A stretch of DNA of 64,000 nucleotides from Mariaggregatimicrobium sp964498785 (lineage in GTDB: Bacteria > Zhuqueibacterota > Zhuqueibacteria > Thermofontimicrobiales > Thiofontviventaceae). The notes beneath the pieces are model-generated. The model saw only the letters and a list, made by a program, of their open reading frames with translations. It searched no databases and had not been told where the DNA came from. The DNA lies in assembly GCA_964498785.1 (NCBI GenBank), contig CAZCJL010000006.1, positions 54,579 to 118,578 of the forward strand, in the 5' to 3' direction. A program made the translations under genes and the position numbers. Positions 26,301-34,580 of this stretch are shown in pieces; the first letter of the stretch is position 1; the number at the start of each line of letters is the position of its first letter.

Positions 26301-28466
26301 CTATTTAATCAATGTAATTTTTTTTATTAATACATTGTTTTGTATATTCATTCTACAAAAGTAAATACCGCTTTGAAGATGATCACCTTTGAATATCACA
26401 GAATATTTACCGGCTAGATGTTGTTTGTCAACCAATGTCGCAATATATTGTCCGCGCAGATTATATATCTGAATATTGACATGCTGCTTGTTAGGCACTT
26501 CATAATAAACCATTGCTGATGGATTGAACGGATTTGGATAAATACTCAATAATTGATTATTTTGAGGTGATCGCCCGGATGGATTATGAACATTTGTAAA
26601 ATTGTTCTCCAAACCTTCTGTATTAAAATATTTTGTACTTTCCACAACATGGACTCGCAGCGGTGCAGTTGTATTTTGTCCGTCATCACTATCTGTAGCA
26701 GCAGCTTTTAGAATATGCTCTCCTAATGAAACATCGCTAATTTTGATTGAAAACGGAGCATCCGTGTCAACTCCCACTGAACAATCATCAATAAAAAGTT
26801 CAACTTGTTTGATGCTTTTTTCAAAAGGATGTTTTACATCAATGACCACATAATCACCTGGTACATAACGTGAATGAGCCCTGGGGGATGGTTGGATGAA
26901 TACAACCGGAATATCCTGTGGGTCTCCAGGTGCACTCTCCCAAATGACTCCTTCATAGGTTATATTGGAATTGAACGGCATATAACTCCTGCCATACATA
27001 ATAATATTGTTAAATCTTACTGAATGGAGCGGACCATCGACCTCTCCATCGGTTTTCGGCCAGGCTAAAATATTCTCAAATGTAATATTTTCAATTTTAT
27101 ATCGGTCATCGCTTGCCCTTCGGTGCTCAATTTGAAAGGGGGCTCCTCCGGTCTCTTTTCTCCAGTCGAAATTCTTTATATAAATATTCCTCCATGTGAT
27201 ATTTAACACATCCGCACCGGGTTCGTCCGGATCAAGTTTATTTGTATAAAGAATGGCGCCGCGATCACCATTTAATATTTTTATATTATCAAAGATAATA
27301 TTTTCAATGACTCCAAAATAGTTTTCAGTGCCAATCTTCAGATTTGAAGCTGCGGACATGACAATACAATCGCGTACAGTGACATTTTTAGTAACATAAC
27401 CTTCGCGTTTGCTTTTGACGGCTACAGCATCATCTATAGATGCAATCGAGCAATTTTCAATTAATGTATTTATCGTTCCGTCCGGATCAATGCCATCCTT
27501 GGAACTGAATATCTTTAAATTATTAATATAGACATGCGAAGATCGTTTAATATGCACCATCCATGATTGAGAATCCCGTATCAGAAAATCTTCCAAAACA
27601 CCATAATCACTGTCGTTATCAAAATCAATACCATGAATTTTCCGAGTCTTTCGATCTTTAGCATAGACGTCTATGGTGCCCAACCCGGCAATACGTACAT
27701 GAGGTGCTCTGTCAATGGAAATGAAAGGCGATTTATCATATCCCTCCGCACCCTTGATCACACTTGCTTCTCCCAAAAGTAATGTAGTATTTGCGGGAAT
27801 TTTAATAGCATCTGTTCGATAAATGCCTTTTGGGAAATACACAATTCTGTTGTTCATTAAAGCTTGTTGAATGGCAGTGGTCTGATCCAAATTCGGATCA
27901 GAAATAATTCCACAGGATTCAGTTACATCAGTCGCTTTAGCAAATTCGTCTTGATATCTTTGATAGGTTTGTATCGAATCAACGAAAAAATGAACCATAT
28001 AAGTTATTTCGCGAGGCATATACAAATCGGGCAAATCAAGCCAATAATGCCCCGGACCTGGCAAGGTAAATCTGAACTCACTTCTATCTCTGGTAAATGG
28101 AAGTTCGCGTCGTATAGAATGAAGGACTGCATTGGTAATTTCAGCATTAACGGTCAACTCGATTTCAACAGGACCATCTGCCGCAAAGCGAGTATAATTC
28201 CCCTTATGATCTTTATAGGGTGTTGACTCACTTCGATAGGTGTGCTGGTATTCAAAAGGCAAATCATTTCCATCCACTTTTCCCGAGACCATACCATTAT
28301 CGATAAAATCATATTCGACAGGATAAATGACTATGTTGGTTGAATTTGTTTGTCCTGATTGCGCTGAAATCACAATTGCGAATAATATATATACAAAAAG
28401 CAACCTTTTATTTTTCTGCCTGCTTGATGTTTTGAATAGTGATATTACTAATTTTATCTTTCGCAT
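26301..28466 (-). CDS. T9SS-exported GH28-like beta-helix enzyme
   Basis: 721 residues: a Sec signal (RLLFVYILFAIVISAQS), an N-terminal beta domain with LPGPGHYWLDLPD, a beta-helix (about 180-520), an Ig-like domain (about 540-625, KQVELFIDDCSVGVDTDAPF) and a Por sorting domain at the end (LLSIYPNPFNPSAMVYYEVP). The beta-helix is paralogous to the protein at 443-2110: SSKDGIDPDGTINT and IDDAVAVKSK stand for the NTDG and GDD motifs, and ASNLKIGTEN for GHG, without the His. The two therefore share an altered GH28 active site. It lies between the TIM-barrel genes and the beta-helix gene at 28551-30200. A pectate- or ulvan-type backbone activity is possible but unproven. Confidence 0.75.
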   Translation of the reverse strand: MRKIKLVISLFKTSSRQKNKRLLFVYILFAIVISAQSGQTNSTNIVIYPVEYDFIDNGMVSGKVDGNDLPFEYQHTYRSESTPYKDHKGNYTRFAADGPVEIELTVNAEITNAVLHSIRRELPFTRDRSEFRFTLPGPGHYWLDLPDLYMPREITYMVHFFVDSIQTYQRYQDEFAKATDVTESCGIISDPNLDQTTAIQQALMNNRIVYFPKGIYRTDAIKIPANTTLLLGEASVIKGAEGYDKSPFISIDRAPHVRIAGLGTIDVYAKDRKTRKIHGIDFDNDSDYGVLEDFLIRDSQSWMVHIKRSSHVYINNLKIFSSKDGIDPDGTINTLIENCSIASIDDAVAVKSKREGYVTKNVTVRDCIVMSAASNLKIGTENYFGVIENIIFDNIKILNGDRGAILYTNKLDPDEPGADVLNITWRNIYIKNFDWRKETGGAPFQIEHRRASDDRYKIENITFENILAWPKTDGEVDGPLHSVRFNNIIMYGRSYMPFNSNITYEGVIWESAPGDPQDIPVVFIQPSPRAHSRYVPGDYVVIDVKHPFEKSIKQVELFIDDCSVGVDTDAPFSIKISDVSLGEHILKAAATDSDDGQNTTAPLRVHVVESTKYFNTEGLENNFTNVHNPSGRSPQNNQLLSIYPNPFNPSAMVYYEVPNKQHVNIQIYNLRGQYIATLVDKQHLAGKYSVIFKGDHLQSGIYFCRMNIQNNVLIKKITLIK

Positions 28467-28486
28467 TATTATTCCAAGATTAAGTT

Positions 28487-28524
28487 TTTACAGTTGCCAG
28501 ATACCTTTATCTGGCAACTGTAAA
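28487..28524. other. Perfect 17-bp stem hairpin between two polysaccharide genes
   Basis: Bases 28487-28503 (TTTACAGTTGCCAGATA) are the exact inverse of 28508-28524, with a CCTT loop. On the minus strand, where the flanking genes lie, the stem is followed by AAAA rather than a T-run, so it is not a normal intrinsic terminator in that direction. It may be an mRNA-stabilising hairpin that adjusts expression of the gene upstream of it. Confidence 0.6.
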
Positions 28525-28550
28525 TTTTTAATGACCAATTTTTGTGGAGT

Positions 28551-30200
28551 TTATTTAACCAGCAACATCTTTTTTGTCCGGCTCATGTTTTCCGTTTCGA
28601 GCTTGTAGAAATAAATGCCGCTCATTACTTTTTGACCGGCTGCGTCGGTGCCGTCCCACTGCACAGAATTCGCACCCGCGCCCATCCTTTCGCTGACAAG
28701 CGTCTTCACCTTCTGCCCTATCATGTTGTACACGGTCAAGGTCACGTCTGTGTCCTTTTGCAGTGTGTACGCGATGGTCGTGGTCGGGTTGAAGGGATTG
28801 GGGTAGTTCTGGGACAATGACAAATCAGAGGGTTTGACCTCGGATTTGTTGTCTACACCGGTAAACCAAGTTTGCCATTCCGCCTTTTTATCAGGATACC
28901 AATTCAAATCACCCAGGGGAAATCCTCCTTCGGCTGCTGTATACGAGGCCGCTGATGTTCCATAACTCAAATCCGAAGAATCCGGCGCAGTCCGATTCAT
29001 AGTCAGATATTGGTTCTGATCCCAATATCCAACATAATCGTCGATAATATATAACGGCAATTCAGGCACATCGACAAACACCAATTCTTCTGTATCAAAT
29101 GGGTTTTCAAAATCTTCTACAATAGAGTTTTCGAATTGAGAACACATCCATTCTTGTGGATGAAGCGTATCATTCTCTGCAATCTTATTAATAATAGCCT
29201 CATCCATATAGCAATTATTATGGTGCATTACAATTTCGGTATCCGTTGAATCGACACCAAAACAACCAAAAACTCTTATTCCTTCCTCTCGATCATAAAA
29301 CACTTCTCTCAACCGATGTGGAGCAAGAGCTTTATCTGGTGAATAATAATCTGCAGGGTCAGCTATAAGAAATTGGCCGTCATTTTTGCTGGGTCGACGC
29401 ATAAAATCAGACCCCAAAATACCAGGGTTGTAGACAATATTGTTTGTGAACTGTAGATCTTCTATAATACCGAAAGTAAATGCCGAACGGTAATTTGCGC
29501 CAATAACAAATGTACAATGATCTATCACGGCATAATTGATTGGATCAAGTCTGCCGGATGACGGTAGATGCCGAATCCAGCGATCACCGTTATTGATGAA
29601 GCTGCAATTTTGAATAAAAAGTGTATCCGGACCATATTGCCTGCAATCAATAGAGCGCCCTTCAGAAGGCCCTTCGGTTTTATGATCATCGCACCAGACA
29701 CAATTTGTGGCAAAAAAGCGCATATCCGGAGCTTCAAGCTGACAGGTACGCTGATCAAAATCTTCAAACCAGCAGTTCTCGAATACAGCACGCATTTCCG
29801 GAGTATCGCTCCAAACAAAAGCTCTGCCAATATCTTTTTCTGCAAAACCCGAAATTCCTCCGTGAAAATGAATATTGTGACAGGTAAAATCAGCCCTGAC
29901 ACTCATCGCTTTCTTATCCACAGTTCCATCTTGTTTGACCAAAAAAGCTACGATGGGTTTAGGACCGGTGGTTGCTTCATCTGCCTTGATAGTGATACTG
30001 GTATTCACATCTATCGTGGCCTGAAAATAATATACTTTACCTCTTTCAAGGATGACAACGTCACCATCATTTGCATTCATGATTGCATCCCGAATGGCAT
30101 TAACATCATCCGTGGGTCGTATTTCAGCAGATTGGACATAACTTACAAGCAGTAAAAGCATTAAAAAAGATACAAAGACTGTAATTTTTCCTCGAATCAT
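28551..30200 (-). CDS. T9SS-exported parallel beta-helix protein (polysaccharide-lyase-like)
   Basis: 549 residues. A Sec signal (VFVSFLMLLLLVSYVQSAE) precedes DDVNAIRDAIMNANDGDVVI, the first turn of a right-handed beta-helix. Repeated helix turns follow: FTCHNIHFHGG, AVFENCWFEDF, LFIQNCSFINNGD and YAVIDHCTFVIG. The helix resembles the DUF4957/DUF5123 and PL6-like proteins of Bacteroidota pectin loci. I see no catalytic signature that would prove a lyase. The last 85 residues are a Por sorting domain (LSQNYPNPFNPTTTIAYTLQ ... SGIYFYKLETENMSRTKKML). AAGGAGAT stands before the ATG. The tandem 73-bp duplication lies between it and the TonB receptor upstream. Confidence 0.65.
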   Translation of the reverse strand: MIRGKITVFVSFLMLLLLVSYVQSAEIRPTDDVNAIRDAIMNANDGDVVILERGKVYYFQATIDVNTSITIKADEATTGPKPIVAFLVKQDGTVDKKAMSVRADFTCHNIHFHGGISGFAEKDIGRAFVWSDTPEMRAVFENCWFEDFDQRTCQLEAPDMRFFATNCVWCDDHKTEGPSEGRSIDCRQYGPDTLFIQNCSFINNGDRWIRHLPSSGRLDPINYAVIDHCTFVIGANYRSAFTFGIIEDLQFTNNIVYNPGILGSDFMRRPSKNDGQFLIADPADYYSPDKALAPHRLREVFYDREEGIRVFGCFGVDSTDTEIVMHHNNCYMDEAIINKIAENDTLHPQEWMCSQFENSIVEDFENPFDTEELVFVDVPELPLYIIDDYVGYWDQNQYLTMNRTAPDSSDLSYGTSAASYTAAEGGFPLGDLNWYPDKKAEWQTWFTGVDNKSEVKPSDLSLSQNYPNPFNPTTTIAYTLQKDTDVTLTVYNMIGQKVKTLVSERMGAGANSVQWDGTDAAGQKVMSGIYFYKLETENMSRTKKMLLVK

Positions 30201-30265
30201 GACTATCTCCTTTTTTAAAAGGGGTTTAAAAGATTATTGTGATTTGTTAAAACAGTTTTTCTTGC

Positions 30266-30411
30266 ACCTCCTTTCCTGGATTTAACCATTTTTTAAGGTG
30301 ACATGTAATTTTCCTGCCCCAGGTTTGTTTTGATATCAACCTCCTTTCTTGGACTTAACCATTTTTTAAAGTGACATGTAATTTTCCTGCCGTAGGTCTA
30401 CTTGATATTAA
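30266..30411. repeat. Two tandem copies of a 73-bp sequence
   Basis: ACCTCCTTTC starts at 30266 and again at 30339; the two 73-bp units differ at only a few positions and one indel. On the minus strand each unit carries AAAGGAGGT, a strong ribosome-binding-like string, but the reading frames behind them are not conserved between the copies. The repeat lies downstream of the TonB receptor and upstream of the beta-helix gene, so it is in the leader of the latter. Confidence 0.75.
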
Positions 30412-30427
30412 CCAATACAGTCCTTTT

Positions 30428-33301
30428 TCAAAAACGATACTGAACTCCAAAATCGTACATGGCTCCATAATAATCCAAATCCGTTGGACGCGGATCATTA
30501 CCCAAATAAGCGCCTTCGCTTTTATTGGTCAGATTGACTCCGTTTAAAAATAAACTAAAATGTTCATTAATTGTTTGTCTCACGGATAAACTCCATCGTG
30601 TGAATGCACGGTCCCAACTGTCTCTTTCTTCTTGTGTATAAGTACCTGAAAGACTTTCACCCTGATATGTCATTGAAATTCGCGCTGATAATCCGCCAAT
30701 GTCATAACCAACCATGAGATTGGCAATATACTCCGCCTGTCCAGGTATTCTACCCTTGCGGGTACCCGTTATGTAATTCGTTTGTACTTTCGGTGGAAAT
30801 TTGGTGCGATCAATGATTGTCTCGATTTTAAAGTAAGGAAAGTTTGTTTCACTCCAAATACGCGAATAATTGGCGTTAATAACGATTCCCTTTAAAAACC
30901 CGGGCAAATAAGCAAAATTAGTCTGCAAGTCAATTTCAAATCCTTTGGCGGTGGATTTCGGACCGTTCTCAGGTCTGTTTACTCGCCTGCCAACATAAGT
31001 TAATTCACGCACATTACCACCGGCATTATATCTGTAAAATACAGAATCCAGCCCCACACTTTTTGCAGTCTCTTGCGAGTCGATAAACCGCTTGGTATTG
31101 ATAACAATATCATCTATATCTTTATAAAAATAACCGACGGTAAAGAGGCCTAAAACATGATGATAAATAGAAACATATGCATCATAGTTCCATGATTTTG
31201 CCGGTTTCAAATCCGGGTTGCCCTGGCTGACTCCGGCAGTCAGTTGATTCAAGCTCGACTTGAGCCTTGGCAGGAGCTTTTTGAAATCCGGTCTCGTAAG
31301 TGATCTGGTGACAGCAAACCTGAAATCGAACCAATCATTAGGCTTTACTTTTAAATGGAACATGGGTAACCAGTTTTTTTGTACAAACGCTCTGTTTTGA
31401 GGTTCATAAATTCCTGCTCCGTGTCCGAGAGATAAATTCAAGTACCCTTTATAATCGCCATCGAGTTGCTCATAGCGTACACCCGGGATAAAAGTGATCA
31501 ATTGACCAAATTTGAGTTTTGTCATCAAATAGGCAGCGCTGATCTGATCCAGCGCTTCATAATCATCATCATCAGTCTCATTCATTGTATAATTTGATTT
31601 ATGCTCCTTATAAAAAGGATAGGTTAAAGTGGGATCCAAAATAATACCAAGATTCGATTTGCCGTTTAAGAATTCACCTGGGTCATAATCCGAGTCATAA
31701 AAGTCACTGATTGGGTATGTTTCCAAATCCAAATAAACCCACCAGTCACCGGCGTTTTGATCTTTAAATCTTTCATTATGACGATATCTGCCCCCAAATT
31801 TCAGTTCACCTGAAATACCAGGACTTAATTGATAAGGAATCTTAAAATTCACACCAGCGACGTAACTGCGTTCCTGAACAGCATTGTCACTATATGAAGC
31901 GCCCTGCACGCTGGCGGTACTATCCGGAATGATGTCTTTTACAAAATTGGCCGGATTGACGGTTTCAAAATCCACATCAGGCAAACGCGCATTATCTTGC
32001 AAAAATTTGAGAGGCGTACTATGAAGTTGATTATTTTCTGTATAGGAATGAGCCAGACTCCAATCCATTTGCATGCCTTTTATCAATCCTTCACCTTTAA
32101 AAGCATTTGAAATCAGTTCAATTTCTCTAATCGGATTATTGATACTAGATGTGGCATTCATATTATTGCCAGTATAACCAGTCGTACGAATCCGAGAATC
32201 CCGGCTGGTTTTACTATAAAAATTGGACAGCATAAAACTCCAGTATTTATAATCATAATCCAGAATAAGAGTCCCGCCGTAACGTTTGCGGTATTCCTCC
32301 CGATCCCCGACTGTTGCCCCGGTCATTCTTAAAGGAACAGTGCCATCTTCTTTCGGCGCACTCAGCACATAATCAGCACTCAGATAATCACTGCTTCGAT
32401 TGCGATATTCTGAATTGACAGAAGCCTGCAGTCCAATCTTGTTATTAAAAAGACGCTGGCTCCATTTGAAAAAAGCCTTGTATTGACGAAAATCTTTTTC
32501 CTGGGCATTATACGCACCATAAATTCTAACAATACGTTCCGGTTTTTCTTTTGCTTTTGCCAATTGCAGGTTCACGACGCCGCCAATAGCATCTGCTTCC
32601 ATATCCGGTGTCAGCGCTTTCAAGACTTCTATGCCGCTTAAATTTTCAGGCGAAACCATGCTCAAATCACTGGATCGATCGTCTTCATCAGTCGATGGTA
32701 CAGCAACCCCATTAATCATAATCTTGCTGTATTTGGGTGATAAACCACGCACAACAACTTTTGCTCCTTCACCAGCGCTACGAATTAATGAAATGCCGGG
32801 TAAACGAGATATCGATTCAGCAGCATTGGCGTCCGGTACTTCCTGGATTCGTTCAGCAGCCACCACATTCTTGATAGCATCTGCTGTCAATTGCCGGTTA
32901 ATAGCTTCTACTTGTCCCTCACGCTGTGCCGTTATAACAATGGCTTCATCATATTCCAATACGCTGGGTTTTAAAGTAATATCAAGTCTTGTTGTTTTTC
33001 CAACTGACACAACGATTTCTTTTTCAAATTGTCTATAACCAATATATGTAAAAACAAGCGAGTATTTGCCCGGCGGCACATTGAATATTCGAAAATCACC
33101 ATTCATGTCAGAAGAAGATCCCATGCTTGTCCCTTTAATTACACAATTTGCACCTGGCAACACTTTCCCGGTTGCTTCATCCGTTACAGTCCCTACAATT
33201 TTTCCACTTGGAGCCGCTTTAAGATTATTAAAGATTAACAAGCATAATACAAAGCATAGAAGAAACAGGAGCCTGGATTCGAAATATCCATTTTGCATCA
33301 T
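30428..33301 (-). CDS. TonB-dependent receptor with carboxypeptidase-regulatory domain
   Basis: 957 residues. After the signal (LLFLLCFVLCLLIFNNLKA) a CarboxypepD_reg-like domain (about 30-115, GKIVGTVTDEATGKVLPGAN) is followed by the plug (about 140-245, PDANAAESISRLPGISLIRS and VVVRGLSPKYSKIMINGV) and a 22-strand-type barrel ending in VQYRF, a terminal aromatic residue. The pattern is that of the TonB-receptor subgroup found in Xanthomonas and Caulobacter, not of SusC: no SusD-like lipoprotein gene is next to it. It would import oligosaccharides released by the enzymes of the locus across the outer membrane, using a TonB system not in this window. AAGGAGGT precedes the ATG. A near-copy of the operator-like site at 17110-17143 lies about 90 bases upstream, so it is probably the first gene of the co-regulated locus. 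Confidence 0.9.
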   Translation of the reverse strand: MMQNGYFESRLLFLLCFVLCLLIFNNLKAAPSGKIVGTVTDEATGKVLPGANCVIKGTSMGSSSDMNGDFRIFNVPPGKYSLVFTYIGYRQFEKEIVVSVGKTTRLDITLKPSVLEYDEAIVITAQREGQVEAINRQLTADAIKNVVAAERIQEVPDANAAESISRLPGISLIRSAGEGAKVVVRGLSPKYSKIMINGVAVPSTDEDDRSSDLSMVSPENLSGIEVLKALTPDMEADAIGGVVNLQLAKAKEKPERIVRIYGAYNAQEKDFRQYKAFFKWSQRLFNNKIGLQASVNSEYRNRSSDYLSADYVLSAPKEDGTVPLRMTGATVGDREEYRKRYGGTLILDYDYKYWSFMLSNFYSKTSRDSRIRTTGYTGNNMNATSSINNPIREIELISNAFKGEGLIKGMQMDWSLAHSYTENNQLHSTPLKFLQDNARLPDVDFETVNPANFVKDIIPDSTASVQGASYSDNAVQERSYVAGVNFKIPYQLSPGISGELKFGGRYRHNERFKDQNAGDWWVYLDLETYPISDFYDSDYDPGEFLNGKSNLGIILDPTLTYPFYKEHKSNYTMNETDDDDYEALDQISAAYLMTKLKFGQLITFIPGVRYEQLDGDYKGYLNLSLGHGAGIYEPQNRAFVQKNWLPMFHLKVKPNDWFDFRFAVTRSLTRPDFKKLLPRLKSSLNQLTAGVSQGNPDLKPAKSWNYDAYVSIYHHVLGLFTVGYFYKDIDDIVINTKRFIDSQETAKSVGLDSVFYRYNAGGNVRELTYVGRRVNRPENGPKSTAKGFEIDLQTNFAYLPGFLKGIVINANYSRIWSETNFPYFKIETIIDRTKFPPKVQTNYITGTRKGRIPGQAEYIANLMVGYDIGGLSARISMTYQGESLSGTYTQEERDSWDRAFTRWSLSVRQTINEHFSLFLNGVNLTNKSEGAYLGNDPRPTDLDYYGAMYDFGVQYRF

Positions 33302-33386
33302 TTTTTTTACCTCCTTTTTTTAATTCATTTGAATTCAGTTTTAATTTTCTTTAATGTATGAAAATTGGATTATCTCTTAAAGTTAA

Positions 33387-33420
33387 TTCACGGTTACGTA
33401 ACGGTGAATTATCGGTTACA
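33387..33420 (-). promoter_or_regulatory. Operator-like site upstream of the TonB receptor
   Basis: A 22-bp near-palindrome (33387-33408): core GTTACGTAAC with TTCAC on one side and GTGAA on the other, each after one extra base. GTTACA follows at 33415-33420, spaced 17 bases from GTAAC as in the site at 17110-17143. It lies about 90 bases before the receptor's start codon. Confidence 0.65.
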
Positions 33421-33444
33421 TCAGAGTACAAATAGTTACATACA

Positions 33445-33684
33445 CTAAATTTTAGCATTTTGAATTGTTCTTTTTTTAAATAGGAAAAAAATTAAACTTA
33501 ATACTATGAGTACTATCCCAAAAATATTTTTAACTAATTCATTTGTTTTTGAATCCACATGTTGTGTTAGAAATATTATGTCAGGTATAACTGAGTAGAA
33601 AGTTTTTCTATTGGACATAAATCTGTATAAGCATTTAGTGTATTTTCTTGATAGGCGTCGTACGCTTAAACGGAACTCGAACAT
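33445..33684 (-). CDS. Doubtful small membrane protein ORF
   Basis: 79 residues with one convincing hydrophobic segment near the C-terminus (IFGIVLIVLSLIFFLFKK). I see no ribosome-binding site and recognise no family. It would lie on the same strand as the receptor gene, just upstream of its operator-like site. It could be a gene remnant or a chance frame in AT-rich DNA. Apart from it, the regulatory sites and the Rrf2 promoter, the 33302-33910 interval holds nothing visible. Confidence 0.2.
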   Translation of the reverse strand: MFEFRLSVRRLSRKYTKCLYRFMSNRKTFYSVIPDIIFLTQHVDSKTNELVKNIFGIVLIVLSLIFFLFKKRTIQNAKI

Positions 33685-33803
33685 TATTCTTAATTAAAAG
33701 AATAGTGCTCATGAAAATGAGAAAAAATCCCGTTAGGATGCGCCTCTGTTGACCTTCTTTTTTTCATAAAGAACTTAAAATATGAAAAAAAATCAAAAAG
33801 TAC

Positions 33804-33863
33804 TTGACTTTTCGGATCACGTGTGATATATTAAAATTAAATAGGACTAAATAAGTCTGGTAT
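33804..33863 (+). promoter_or_regulatory. Rrf2-gene promoter with IscR-like operator
   Basis: TTGACT (33804-33809) and TATATT (33827-33832) lie 17 bases apart. Directly after, GACTAAATAAGTC (33845-33857) is flanked by ATAG and TGGTAT, closely matching the core of type-1 IscR boxes (GACT-N5-AGTC). Its place over the expected transcription start implies self-repression by the Rrf2 protein. Confidence 0.7.
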
Positions 33864-33910
33864 CAAATTCTGAATGTGATGAGAGGTTTATTAATTGAAC
33901 GGTAGCGCCT

Positions 33911-34339
33911 ATGATTCGATTGGGTAAAAAAGTAGAATATGCATTAATGGCATTGATTTATATGTCGAAGAAAAATGAAAAGGAGTTGACGTCTGCACGG
34001 GAGCTTTCGGATAAATTTGATATTTCATTGGAATTGATGGGAAAGTTGTTACAGGTGCTGGCAAAACAGAATTTTATCGCATCGGTTCAGGGCGTAAAAG
34101 GCGGATATTATTTGGCGAAGTCTATTAGTAACGTGACGATGGGAGCCGTGATTACTGCTGTTGATGGCCCCATAAAGCTAGCGAATTGTATGAACAGCGA
34201 TGACCCGGAAAATTGCCATCGAATGAAGTTCTGTAATATTCGCGAGCAGATGAAATCGATTCAACATGAATTGACACATTATTTTGACACAATTACATTG
34301 AAGGATTTTGCAGAGAATAAGCATTTGAATATCAATTAA
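33911..34339 (+). CDS. Rrf2-family transcriptional regulator with three cysteines
   Basis: 142 residues, a normal Rrf2 length. The N-terminal winged helix runs over residues 3-70 (KVEYALMALIYMSKK, AKQNFIASVQGVKGGYYLAK). Cys93, Cys102 and Cys108 (LANCMN, then ENCHRMKFCNI) match in order, though not in spacing, the three cluster-binding cysteines of IscR, so an Fe-S cluster as redox or iron sensor is likely. The neighbours downstream are the hydroxyacid dehydrogenase, LipB and the 2-oxoacid dehydrogenase operon, all of which depend on redox state or Fe-S-dependent lipoylation. Whether it controls them is inference; the IscR-like box before its own gene supports self-regulation. Confidence 0.88.
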   Translation: MIRLGKKVEYALMALIYMSKKNEKELTSARELSDKFDISLELMGKLLQVLAKQNFIASVQGVKGGYYLAKSISNVTMGAVITAVDGPIKLANCMNSDDPENCHRMKFCNIREQMKSIQHELTHYFDTITLKDFAENKHLNIN

Positions 34340-34491
34340 TTTTTTTCTTTAAAATAAGACTTAATTGAACTCATTTTGTGTTCAGAAATTTTCAGCATAG
34401 AAAATGAGTTTAAGGTGTGATAATTTACGCCGAAAATTTAAATAAAAACCATTGGTGTTTGTGTATCTTTACCTCTCCCTAATACAGAAAA

Positions 34492-34523
34492 AAGGGCCGG
34501 CCTATTGCTGCGGGTCGGCCCTT
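34492..34523 (+). other. GC-rich hairpin in the leader of the dehydrogenase gene
   Basis: AAGGGCCG (34492-34499) pairs with CGGCCCTT (34516-34523), and three more inner pairs extend the stem around a ten-base loop. No T-run follows (CCACCATGG), so it is not a classic terminator. It stands out in AT-rich DNA about 60 bases before the ribosome-binding site and may be a leader structure or a Rho-dependent end of the Rrf2 transcript. Confidence 0.5.
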
Positions 34524-34580
34524 CCACCATGGAGAAAAAGATATGTAAATCCAATACAAGAGAGGAGATGACGTGAAATT

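Noticed and set aside
28487..28524. Hairpin as intrinsic terminator of the beta-helix gene
   Set aside because: On the minus strand the stem is followed by A residues, not by a T-run.
30266..30411. Repeat with two units as a small CRISPR
   Set aside because: Two adjoining 73-bp units without spacer and no cas genes in the window.
34492..34523. Hairpin as intrinsic terminator of the Rrf2 gene
   Set aside because: No T-run follows and it lies about 150 bases after the stop codon.
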